DNA from: Sulfopaludibacter sp035606355
GTDB taxonomy: Bacteria > Acidobacteriota > Terriglobia > Bryobacterales > Bryobacteraceae
Reading direction: 5' to 3'
Assembly (NCBI GenBank): GCA_035606355.1
Contig: DATNFO010000080.1
Location: 1-64,000 of the forward strand
Length of the DNA stretch: 64,000 bases
Shown here: positions 15,092 through 23,358 of the stretch, in pieces
Layout: each line of letters opens with the position of its first letter
Position numbering within the stretch: position 1 is the first letter of the stretch
Notes under the pieces: generated by a model
Told to the model about the DNA's origin: nothing
Databases searched by the model: none
Seen by the model: only the letters and a program-made list of their open reading frames with translations
Program-made: the position numbers and the translations under genes

Positions 15092-16875
15092 CGTTGGATT
15101 TCGAAGCGTACGTACCGGAATCGTGCTTGCGCGCCGGTGCTCTTCCAACGATGCACCCCAAACGCCACGCCGAAATACCCTTGAAACTGCGTCAATCCGG
15201 AATAGCCACGGATCAATACAATACCGTCGACGGCTATGCTGAGCGTCCGCCGTTTCGCATCGTAAACGAGTTGGTAATCATGATACCCGCGCGGATCGCC
15301 GGGAATCCTCGCAGTCAGGCTTTGCCACTCGCCGGACGCCTGGTCCGTCCAGGCACGGGCGTTTAGAGCGTCTCCGTCCAGCGTGGCGCCGGTGGCAAAA
15401 CGAGGGCCGCCGCCATAGAAATCCGGGCCCATGTACAAGGCCCCCTCCAGGAGCTTTGCCGAACCTGTCAACTTCCATCCGCGAGTCATCGCAAGACTAA
15501 TCTGGCTGCGGTTTAATCGATGGCCATAGAATCCTTGAGAATGCGTTCGAACCTCCCATGCCTGAATGCCGGTTCCGTCAGGCGTGAGTTCGACGGCGCT
15601 TTTGACATCTTCGTGAACAACAAAGCCCTGCTCGAGTGGATCGTTAAGACCGCTCATCGTTATCGACGTCTGGACGTCGCTCGAGCCGCGGTTCCAAACA
15701 AAGCGCATTGACAAGATCGCCCCGATCAGCACGAGGGCGAATGCGCCTGCCACAACGCGCCGCCGCGAGATCCAACCGGACGCGGGTTGCAATAAAGCCC
15801 CGCGCAGCGCCGTCCCGAAGTTTTGTGCGTCGCCGGGCCGCTGCTCCGGGTCCACGGCCAGCGCGGATTCGAGCAGCGGTTTGACCGCCTTCGGTATGCT
15901 GCTGCTTCGCCGCAGGATTTCCTTGGGAGGCTTGGCGCGCTGTGCCGTCGCAAGTTGCAATGGGTCTTTTCCGGTGTAAGGGGTCGTACCGGCCAGCATC
16001 TCGAAACAAACAACCGCCAAGGCATAAATGTCGCTCGCGATTTGCGCCATTCCGAGGAACTGTTCCGGCGCCATATAAGGAGCGGTTCCGGCGACCATGA
16101 TCACCGTTGTAGTTCGTCCGCTCTCCGTCCGTACCGCCTGCGCGATGCCGAAATCGATCAGCGTGACTGCGACCGCGTGCTCCCCATCAGCGCTTCCCGG
16201 TTGCACCATCATGTTTTCCGGCTTCAGGTCCCGGTGGACGATCCCTTGCATGTGCGCCGCGTGCAGCGCCGAGCCGATCTGAGCCACGATTTCGGCTACG
16301 GTTCCAATTGGCAGCGATCCGGACTTCATGAACTCGCGGAGCGTCACTCCATCCACGAAATCCATGACCAGGAAGGGTTGGTCGCCGATCTCGCCGCAAT
16401 CGCGAATCCCCGCCACGCCCGCGTGCGAGATTCGCCCTAGAATTGCGATTTCCTGCCTGAATCGCCGCTGTAGCCAGTCCTGGTGCTCGGCGGCTTCGTC
16501 GAGAACCTTCACCACTACGTTGCGCCCCGCGAGCCGCAGGTCCGACGCCAAAAACACAAGGCCATGAGCGCCGCGCGCCAGCACCCGATCCAGCCGGTAC
16601 CGGTCACCTGCAATAGTTCCGATCAGCGCCGCTGCCGAATGGATGTTTGCGTCGACGTCCAACGCATCCGGGTTGACGAGCGCCGCACTGGCGTCGGCAA
16701 GAGCCGGAGCGCGTAAGAACTCGTCATCGGCCGAATTGGAAAGGAGACTTTCCACCTCCGCGCGGATGTTGGGGTCTGGTTCGGTGGCGCGCACGAACGC
16801 GATACGCTGCTCCGGATCGAGGTCAAGCGCGGATTCAAACACCGACTGAACTTTCGCCCACTGTTCGGCTGTCAC
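15088..16875 (-). CDS. Membrane Ser/Thr protein kinase with LamG-like sensor domain
   Basis: The 595-residue protein starts with the short helical leader common to this group (MTAEQWAKVQSVFESALDLD, to ~60). The kinase domain is at ~95-350 with HRDLKPENM, DFGIAQ and APYMAPEQ. A transmembrane helix follows at ~375-395, then an outer domain of ~190 residues rich in beta-strands (YHDYQLVYDAKRRTLSIAVDG) that resembles LamG/DUF1080 sugar-binding folds. The start is GTG at 16875. It probably senses an external glycan or surface state and phosphorylates cytoplasmic targets. It is convergent with the ECF sigma gene. Confidence 0.85.
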   Translation of the reverse strand: MTAEQWAKVQSVFESALDLDPEQRIAFVRATEPDPNIRAEVESLLSNSADDEFLRAPALADASAALVNPDALDVDANIHSAAALIGTIAGDRYRLDRVLARGAHGLVFLASDLRLAGRNVVVKVLDEAAEHQDWLQRRFRQEIAILGRISHAGVAGIRDCGEIGDQPFLVMDFVDGVTLREFMKSGSLPIGTVAEIVAQIGSALHAAHMQGIVHRDLKPENMMVQPGSADGEHAVAVTLIDFGIAQAVRTESGRTTTVIMVAGTAPYMAPEQFLGMAQIASDIYALAVVCFEMLAGTTPYTGKDPLQLATAQRAKPPKEILRRSSSIPKAVKPLLESALAVDPEQRPGDAQNFGTALRGALLQPASGWISRRRVVAGAFALVLIGAILSMRFVWNRGSSDVQTSITMSGLNDPLEQGFVVHEDVKSAVELTPDGTGIQAWEVRTHSQGFYGHRLNRSQISLAMTRGWKLTGSAKLLEGALYMGPDFYGGGPRFATGATLDGDALNARAWTDQASGEWQSLTARIPGDPRGYHDYQLVYDAKRRTLSIAVDGIVLIRGYSGLTQFQGYFGVAFGVHRWKSTGAQARFRYVRFEIQR

Positions 16876-16960
16876 TTTAGAACGGCCCTTTGCAAGCTTA
16901 TAGGCAAGGTGAATTTTATCGGAATTTTTCCGGTCTCATCTGCATCAGCGTCGGTCGTTC

Positions 16961-17002
16961 AAAAAAGGCGCACGGAAATTCGAAGAAAGTGTGCGCCTTT
17001 TT
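16961..17002. terminator. Strong A/T-flanked hairpin
   Basis: AAAAAAGGCGCAC (16961-16973) and GTGCGCCTTTTT (16991-17002) form a stem of about 12 bp with a 17-nt loop. With A and T runs on both sides it could terminate in either direction. It lies between the divergent kinase and PEP-CTERM genes, so it may act as an attenuator in the leader of the PEP-CTERM gene. Confidence 0.5.
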
Positions 17003-17042
17003 CGATGTTTCCCCGCTATGTGAAGTGGAAGTCAGCGAGGAG

Positions 17043-17975
17043 ATGAGAGTGCGCAGCAGATTCTTGACGAGATTTGCGCTCGGGTTGGGGGCGCTGGCCG
17101 GCATCTCGGCGGCCGGGACGATACTACCGACCAGCGGGTACTCTGTCCAATATCAGGTGAATGCGAATGGGAACATTCCAGGGACGGTGGAAGTTCTCGA
17201 CGGCGCGGGACTAAGCTACACTGGGTCCCAAGACGCCAGTACACCGCTATGTTGTTCGGCATCGACAACCGTCAGTGTTGCTGCGTCAGGTGGCAACCTC
17301 GGATTGCACGGTACCGCCGACACCGCACTAACGGTCGGTGGACGGTCGCTTGCAAACTTCGATCTTTACGCCTTCGATACGTTCACAATAACGGGGACCG
17401 GAACGGAGACATTCAACTACTCCGTCGTTCTTGAGGGGACAGAATCCCTCACGGGAGCGCCTTCGTTCGATGACAATTCGGGGGTGAGCTCAGGCGTTTT
17501 TCTTATCGCCAATCAGCAATATACGACTTGGGGCACATTCAGCAACTTAAACGTCGGTTGCACTTCGAGCAACTTCGGGGGAGGCAACGACTGCGGGACG
17601 ATTGCGTTCAAGCAGACAAGCCTGTGCGCCAGCGGGACGTGCATCACCACGCACTCCGGGCCGTTAGACGCAACGCTTTCGGGCACTCTGACGTTTTCAG
17701 CGGGGCAGAAGATTCAGCTCGGGCTGTACCTGTTCGCCCGGACGGGATCTTACAATATCCTCGGTCCGGCGAACGACCTCCAGACCGAGTTCGACGCCGG
17801 TAACACAGCCTACTTCACTCTGACTCCCGTGACTAACGGCGCGGGCTTCACTACGGCCAGCGGTCTGAATTATTCTTCCGCTCCCACCGTTCCCGAACCG
17901 TCGTCGATTGCCGCCGTTGTCACGGGTCTCGCCGCGTTAAGAGCCTTGGCACGACGCCGGTGCAGAAAGGCCTAG
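17043..17975 (+). CDS. PEP-CTERM sorting-signal protein
   Basis: About 310 residues: a signal peptide (RFALGLGALAGISAAG), a secreted domain rich in Gly, Ser and Thr, and a C-terminal PEP-CTERM tail. The tail consists of VPEPSS, a hydrophobic helix and an Arg-rich end (ALARRRCRKA). Such proteins are processed and sorted to the surface or extracellular matrix by an exosortase, which is not in this window. GAGGAG at 17037-17042 directly abuts the ATG. A GTG at 17049 would have 6-nt spacing and may be the real start. Confidence 0.85.
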   Translation: MRVRSRFLTRFALGLGALAGISAAGTILPTSGYSVQYQVNANGNIPGTVEVLDGAGLSYTGSQDASTPLCCSASTTVSVAASGGNLGLHGTADTALTVGGRSLANFDLYAFDTFTITGTGTETFNYSVVLEGTESLTGAPSFDDNSGVSSGVFLIANQQYTTWGTFSNLNVGCTSSNFGGGNDCGTIAFKQTSLCASGTCITTHSGPLDATLSGTLTFSAGQKIQLGLYLFARTGSYNILGPANDLQTEFDAGNTAYFTLTPVTNGAGFTTASGLNYSSAPTVPEPSSIAAVVTGLAALRALARRRCRKA

Positions 17976-18149
17976 GGTTACTTCGTGCCCCGATCACGTT
18001 CGCGCCGGCGGGTGATAGCGGTACAGCCGGCAATCGCCCGGTGAAGCGATCGAAGCGCAGGATCTGCCCGATTGGGAGCGGCCGGCGCGGCAGGCAAACA
18101 GATGGGCGGTCGATCCAGAACGGCAGGTTATTAGTGGCGGAGAAAACTC

Positions 18150-18425
18150 CGGGGACCGACATCGCCTGCGTGTACGCCAACTGTTTGTCGACCCGGCTGC
18201 CCACGGCACCATCCAAAGTCACGCGTCCGTTGTTGACGATGATGTGGATCGGCGGCACGGCTTCCATCGCGTAACGGTCCAGGCCGGGCTGGCTATAGAC
18301 GGCGCGGTAAGGGGCGATGCGAATGCGGTCGTCAGCGGGCGAAGGCGGAAGCACCTGTATCTCGTTCACGACGTGGTCGACCCTTCGATGCTCTTCACCG
18401 CGGCTTCAGGTCGGGACTCCGGATC
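18150..18425 (-). pseudogene. BON-domain protein fragment with frameshift
   Basis: On the minus strand a BON-like stretch reads AVKSIEG in one frame, then shifts to VDHVVNEIQVLPPSP and continues through PPIHIIVNNGRVTLDGAV to PGVFSATNNL. One missing G near 18383 explains the shift. Both ends of the gene are lost and the ORF downstream is unrelated sequence. BON domains bind phospholipid at the periplasmic face of the membrane. This copy is a dead remnant. Confidence 0.65.
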
Positions 18426-18476
18426 GCAAATATCCCGGGACGGCGCCGCGGCCGCGCATCGAGCGCGAAGTGCGTC

Positions 18477-18665
18477 ATGAGTTGCGGCGGAATTCCGAAT
18501 CCTACGGCAATTGACGACAAATTCAAAACGCCCACACTCCACAACGTTTCGCGCACCGCGCCGTATATGCACGACGGCAGCATCGCCACACTGGAGGGTG
18601 TCGTCGACTATTACAATCGCGGCGGCAATCGAAATGCGTTTATCGATCCAGAACTTCGGCGGTTG
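18477..18665 (+). pseudogene. Di-haem cytochrome c peroxidase C-terminal fragment
   Basis: The reading DKFKTPTLHNVSRTAPYMHD followed by GSIATLEGVVDYYNRGG matches the C-terminal part of MauG/CcpA-type peroxidases, including the Met/His region near the high-potential haem. The N-terminal haem domains are missing and the frame runs into unrelated sequence after LRRLNN. It is a truncated remnant. Confidence 0.65.
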
Positions 18666-18739
18666 AATAACTCGGAGTACACGTATGCTTGTCGAGCCAA
18701 CTGCGTAGCGTGGTCCAGACGGCGAGCCCGAATCCGCAG

Positions 18740-18839
18740 GAAGACGACGTCGTATAGCGACGATGCGAACGGCAATCTGGCAAACCTGACGGACGCCAAC
18801 AGCCACACGACGCAGAACGGCCTTTTGAAGAAGGAGTAG
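18740..18839 (+). pseudogene. Rhs/YD-repeat fragment
   Basis: The reading YSDDANGNLANLTDANSHTT is a canonical YD/Rhs repeat unit, found normally in large polymorphic toxin or wall proteins. Only about one unit is present, continuous with the peroxidase fragment in the same frame. This suggests fused debris from two genes. Confidence 0.5.
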
Positions 18840-18974
18840 GGCTGCCGCTGATCGCGTTCACCGCCAACCGGAGAACCGTCTGCAGACAGTCCTGTGCTCT
18901 TCGCTTGGCGGTGTGCCTCGGGCGGTTCCACCGGAGGCCGTGGTAGTGGTCACGGAACCCTCCGTTATAATTTC

Positions 18975-19121
18975 ATGAGAATGCCCCGCCTTCTACCAGG
19001 CAGCCGTCTCTCCCACTTTGAGATCCTCGAAAAGCTGGGCGAGGGCGGCATGGGCGTCGTGTACAAAGCCAGGGACCTGCGCCTCAATCGTCCTGTTGCC
19101 ATCAAAGTCCTTCCGGAATAA
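18975..19121 (+). pseudogene. Ser/Thr kinase N-lobe cut off by an in-frame TAA
   Basis: The reading MRMPRLLPGSRLSHFEILEK continues with the glycine-rich loop GEGGMGVVYKARD and the ATP-binding lysine motif PVAIKVLPE, then meets TAA at 19119-19121. The frame after the stop goes on without a break as AAGSTDRQARFEREAKAAS and HPNIVTVYEVD into the ORF from 19233. A CAA (Gln) codon mutated to TAA fits the family consensus VLPEQ. TATAAT at 18966-18971 is the likely -10 box, so initiation may be at the second ATG (18981) on a leaderless message. Confidence 0.8.
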
Positions 19122-19232
19122 GCCGCCGGCAGCACCGACCGCCAAGCGCGCTTTGAGCGTGAGGCAAAGGCTGCTTCCGCCCTCAACCATCCGAACATCG
19201 TTACGGTTTACGAAGTCGATCAAGCCGACGAC

Positions 19233-21599
19233 GTGACTTTTATCGTCATGGAATTTATCGACGGCAAGACGCTCGGCAGCGCCATTGCACGAAAAGGCTT
19301 GCCGCTTACCGAGGCCCTGAAGTTTTCGCTTCAGATCGCGGATGCTTTAGCCGCGGCGCATGGAATCGGAATCGTGCACCGCGACATCAAACCGGCCAAC
19401 GTTATGATTACCGGCACGGGCCTCGTGAAAGTATTGGATTTCGGCCTGGCCAAACTCGCCGCCTCGGCTCATGCTTCTCCGCAGGAATCCTCCGCAACCG
19501 TAACCATGCAATCCGACCCCGGAGTAATCGTCGGCACCACGGCCTACATGTCACCAGAGCAGGCCCAGGGGCTCCCCATCGATGCCCGCTCGGACATCTT
19601 TGCGTTCGGGACTCTCCTTTATGAAATGCTGACCGGCAAGCAGCCGTTTGCGGGCGAGACCAGGCTTTCCACGCTGTCGGCAATCGTCAGTCAGGAGCCG
19701 TTGCCCGTTCAGCAACTTGCGAAAGGATTGCCGGCGGAACTGGATCGCATTGTCGCACGGTGCCTCCGCAAGGACCCGGCGCGCCGTTTCCAGCACATGG
19801 CGGATCTGCACGTGGCGCTCGCAGAGTTGAAAGAGGAATCGGACTCCGGTCGCCTCGTGGGCGCGCCGGCTTTGAAAAATCCACGGCAGCGGACAACCCG
19901 GTTCGCCGCAGCGGTAGCGCTGGTGGTGACAGCATCTCTCGGCTTGTGGCTGGTCAGGCGGTTGACAGTGCCGGCTCCACTTCCGAGGATCATGCCGGTC
20001 ACCACCTACGCCGGCTCTCAAACCTCGCCGTCGTTCTCTCCCGATGCCGCGCAAGTCGCATTTTGCTGGGATGGTGGGACGGGCGGGAACGGCAATATCT
20101 ACGTCAAAATGTTGCGCGAGACGAACGCATTGCGGCTCACTACCAACCCGGATGGCGACGAGAATCCGGCTTGGTCTCCGGACGGCAGGGTGATTGCCTT
20201 CAGGCGTCTCGGCGCGCACGCCGGCATCTATACAACTTCTCCCTTGGGCGGAGCGGAACAAAAGTTGACGGATTTCGCAACGCTCGGCCCCATCGCGTGG
20301 ACGCCAGACGGAAAGTGGTTGGCGGTTGGCTCCGCCGATCGCGCCTCGCGCGGAATGTTTCTGATCCCAGCCGACGCGGCTGGCGGAGAGCCGCGGCGGA
20401 TCTCCACGGCCAAGCCACCAGTCACCGATTTTGCGCCGGCGATGTCGCGCGATGGTCATCATCTGGCATATGCCTCCTGTAGCGGCCTTCCTTGCGATCT
20501 CTTCGTTCAGGACCTGGACTCAGCGTACGCGCCGAAGGGTAGCCCCCGCCGGATTACTGGCCAACCAATCGCCCTGGTTGGCGGCCTTGCCTGGACACTC
20601 GATGGGGAATCGCTGATCGCGGATGGCACCCTGGGGTCCAACAATCTGAGCTATCTGTGGCGCTTCGCGGCGCGTGGCCAGGCTTCCCCGCAACGGATTG
20701 AGTTGGCCGGCCCGCGGGCCGCTGAACCCTCGATCGCGGCCACGGGCAACCGTATGGCCTTTCAGACTTTTCGCGCGGACTATGACATCTGGCGCTACCG
20801 GCTGGGCGCCGCCGCCGAACCATTTATCGTTTCGTCTCTGACGGAATACAACGCGCAGTTCTCGCCCGACGGCAGCAAGATAGCGTTTGAATCTGACCGA
20901 ACCGGAGATGCTTCCGAGATATGGATCGCACAGGCCGATGGCTCTCACATTGTGCAGTTGACCAGCCGGCTCGGACGGCACCAGGGAACTCCGCGCTGGT
21001 CGCCCGATGGCCGCTGGATCGTGTTTGACTCGGCCGCGCAAGATGGCAACCTCGACATCTACGTGATTGACGCTTCCGGTGGCAGGCCGCGGCGGATTAC
21101 TTCCTGGCCGTCGAACGAGGCCATCGGGAGTTGGTCGCGAGACGGCAAATGGATCTACTTTCGCTCCAACCACGGCGGTCGCCGGGAAATTTGGCGAACG
21201 CCATTCGCCGGCGGGACCCCGGTACAGGTCACGACCCACGGCGGGGACGCGGCCTTCGAATCTGCCGACGGAAAGACCCTGTTCTACGTCAAACCCAATG
21301 AGCCGGGTCTTTTTGCCCAGCCGTCGTCCGGCGGCGCGGAGCGGAAGTTGCTGGACAGCGTCGTGGACAGAGCGTTCGTCCCGGTCAAAGATGGCATCTA
21401 CTATATCGGCGGCCAGGGTGACGACCGCAAGTGGCCGCTTCAGTTTTTCGAGTTCTCGAACAATACCAGCCGGCTACTGACCAGGATCGAAGGCACTCCG
21501 TTCCTTGGTCTCGATGTCTCGCCCGATCGCCAGACCATCTTGTTCAGTCAAAGCCTCAGTTTCGGTGTGAATCTGATGCTCATGGAAAATTTCCGATAA
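19233..21599 (+). CDS. Ser/Thr kinase C-lobe with TolB-like propeller (N-lobe separated by a stop)
   Basis: The 788-residue ORF holds the kinase C-lobe (HRDIKPANVMI ~50-60, DFGLAKL, AYMSPEQAQG), a transmembrane helix (~220-245) and a PD40/TolB-like WD propeller (~265-780; repeats such as ENPAWSPDGR, PRWSPDGRWIVFDS). The P-loop and catalytic lysine lie upstream beyond an in-frame TAA. Translated from GTG 19233 it cannot be an active kinase. Function would need readthrough or suppression, or the stop is a sequencing error. The rest of the reading frame is intact, so the mutation, if real, is recent. Confidence 0.75.
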   Translation: MTFIVMEFIDGKTLGSAIARKGLPLTEALKFSLQIADALAAAHGIGIVHRDIKPANVMITGTGLVKVLDFGLAKLAASAHASPQESSATVTMQSDPGVIVGTTAYMSPEQAQGLPIDARSDIFAFGTLLYEMLTGKQPFAGETRLSTLSAIVSQEPLPVQQLAKGLPAELDRIVARCLRKDPARRFQHMADLHVALAELKEESDSGRLVGAPALKNPRQRTTRFAAAVALVVTASLGLWLVRRLTVPAPLPRIMPVTTYAGSQTSPSFSPDAAQVAFCWDGGTGGNGNIYVKMLRETNALRLTTNPDGDENPAWSPDGRVIAFRRLGAHAGIYTTSPLGGAEQKLTDFATLGPIAWTPDGKWLAVGSADRASRGMFLIPADAAGGEPRRISTAKPPVTDFAPAMSRDGHHLAYASCSGLPCDLFVQDLDSAYAPKGSPRRITGQPIALVGGLAWTLDGESLIADGTLGSNNLSYLWRFAARGQASPQRIELAGPRAAEPSIAATGNRMAFQTFRADYDIWRYRLGAAAEPFIVSSLTEYNAQFSPDGSKIAFESDRTGDASEIWIAQADGSHIVQLTSRLGRHQGTPRWSPDGRWIVFDSAAQDGNLDIYVIDASGGRPRRITSWPSNEAIGSWSRDGKWIYFRSNHGGRREIWRTPFAGGTPVQVTTHGGDAAFESADGKTLFYVKPNEPGLFAQPSSGGAERKLLDSVVDRAFVPVKDGIYYIGGQGDDRKWPLQFFEFSNNTSRLLTRIEGTPFLGLDVSPDRQTILFSQSLSFGVNLMLMENFR

Positions 21600-21696
21600 C
21601 GGCGATTCGCTTCGAGAAGATACGGCCCGTCGTTTTTGGCGTACCCACCGCAATCAGGAATCAGTTACTTACGCCTTCTCAACACCGGCCACTAAC

Positions 21697-23358
21697 TTAC
21701 TCCAGCGACACCGGCCGTAAGCTAACGGTCGCCGCCGCTTTAGGCGCTAAGTCGATTTCCGTGAACCGATCGCGAGCCCGCCAAAGCCGCGCGATCGATT
21801 CCGGAGAAGGGTCCACCTCATCAAAAGTAGCTCCGATTAAATACTTCCCCGGCGCAAGCGTGCTGCTGATAAACTGCCCCTGTTGATCTGTCTCGCCTTC
21901 CGATATGGCCGCCTGGAGCATCGCATCGGAAGGCACATTCGCCGGCATCACGATCACCTTGGCCTGAGCGAGCGGGTTCCCATCTTTATCGCTGACACTT
22001 GCCGTAAACGTCGCCCCGTCCTGCCCGATGACGATCCGTAAGCCGCTTCCCGGCGCCGCCATCCCTGGATTGAGCGGCCCGTACAAAACATCGCGACCGC
22101 CGAAAGTAGCCTCCTTGACGTACAGTCCCTTCCCTGTGAAAGGGAAGATACGAAAGCCGTAGTCCGCCGGGACCAGATCCTCAAACGTGAACGTCGAGGG
22201 TACCTCCGCCCGCTTACCCGGACCGTTCGCCTGCCGAAGCAGAGGGTCGAGACTAATGTTGGCATGCGGTGGAGTGCCCCCTTCCGGCGCCGGGCCATCG
22301 AACGCCACCTCTCCCTCGATGGCCAATGGCCGGGACATCACTTCGACGTTCTTCAAGTCATGGTCCGAAATTGCGATCGTTTCCAGCGCGCGAGGTCCGC
22401 CGGCCCGCGAATCCTGCGGATCAATGGCGAGACGGAACTCTCCTTTGTATAAGTCGCAGATGCGGAACTTGCCGTCCGGGCCGGTCTGCACCGTCGGTAT
22501 CGGCCCAAACACCCCGCCACCGTTGGACTGGCCCGTTGAAGGCTGAACGGGACTGAGTTGAACCATCATCCGCCCCGGGCCGTTCGGTCCCGACGCAGTC
22601 CCCTCCACGCAATACGAAGGCGACTTCTTCAATTCGATATCGACGCCCTCGCGGTTCTCGCGCGGCCGGATGACAATGGGGGCCGCGCCCTCCTTATCGG
22701 GCGAACTCGGATAGAACGTCGGCATGATCGCGCGCCGCCGTAGCCGCGGATCGAGAGGCACTTCCGAACGGGCGGGCAGCCGGATCTCGCGCCGCTCGGC
22801 CATGACGTAATACGGCTTTCGTGCCTCCACGCGGCGAATCTTGTACTGCCCATGATCGTCAGTGCGAGCGCGCTGCTTAATAAAGTACCCGAGAACGCCG
22901 TGAAAATATTCGCGTACCACCAGCGCCACATCGATGTTGGGAACCGGCTCTTTGTTTTCGTCCACCACCCGGCCGCTGATCGAGCCGGACACCAGGACGC
23001 GAAAATCGACATGATCGATATCGCGCCCGGCCACCGTGATCCGCCGCTCCAGCCGGCTCAGTCCGGGACTTTCGGCGTTGCTCGCGATGATGCGATAGGT
23101 GCCCGGAGGCAACCCGGCGAGCTGATAGCGGCCGCTCTCATCGGTCACGCTCTTGATTTCACGCATGTCCCTGGTCTGAAACACCACGTTGCCCACCCAC
23201 GTGACGCCAATATCGGTCGACACGTTGTAGTTGGCCAGAGGCTCTCCGGTTACTGAATCCCGCACCACGCCGGTGACGGCCGCGTTCGCCGCCGGAACAG
23301 GCGATTGCGCGAACGCCGCCACCGCAAAAAACAGCAGCCCCGTAGCGCGCGCGATCAT
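21697..23358 (-). CDS. Secreted protein with carboxypeptidase-regulatory-like domains
   Basis: The 553-residue protein has a signal peptide (LLFFAVAAFAQS) and repeated Ig-like carboxypeptidase-regulatory domains. Examples are VTGVVRDSVTGEPLANYNVS at ~30, ISGRVVDENKEPVPNIDVAL at ~130 and further units to the C-terminus. No catalytic motif is visible. It follows the BlaI and M56 genes with a 4-bp overlap, so it is in the same operon. It may be an outer-surface partner or target of the M56 sensor peptidase. The 97 bp after it, up to the convergent kinase gene, hold nothing recognisable. Confidence 0.7.
   Translation of the reverse strand: MIARATGLLFFAVAAFAQSPVPAANAAVTGVVRDSVTGEPLANYNVSTDIGVTWVGNVVFQTRDMREIKSVTDESGRYQLAGLPPGTYRIIASNAESPGLSRLERRITVAGRDIDHVDFRVLVSGSISGRVVDENKEPVPNIDVALVVREYFHGVLGYFIKQRARTDDHGQYKIRRVEARKPYYVMAERREIRLPARSEVPLDPRLRRRAIMPTFYPSSPDKEGAAPIVIRPRENREGVDIELKKSPSYCVEGTASGPNGPGRMMVQLSPVQPSTGQSNGGGVFGPIPTVQTGPDGKFRICDLYKGEFRLAIDPQDSRAGGPRALETIAISDHDLKNVEVMSRPLAIEGEVAFDGPAPEGGTPPHANISLDPLLRQANGPGKRAEVPSTFTFEDLVPADYGFRIFPFTGKGLYVKEATFGGRDVLYGPLNPGMAAPGSGLRIVIGQDGATFTASVSDKDGNPLAQAKVIVMPANVPSDAMLQAAISEGETDQQGQFISSTLAPGKYLIGATFDEVDPSPESIARLWRARDRFTEIDLAPKAAATVSLRPVSLE

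Noticed and set aside
18010..18070. Resemblance of RLYRYHPPA (minus strand) to the C-terminal end of the GH36-like protein (RLYRYDLAE)
   Set aside because: Too short to claim another hydrolase remnant; it may be chance.
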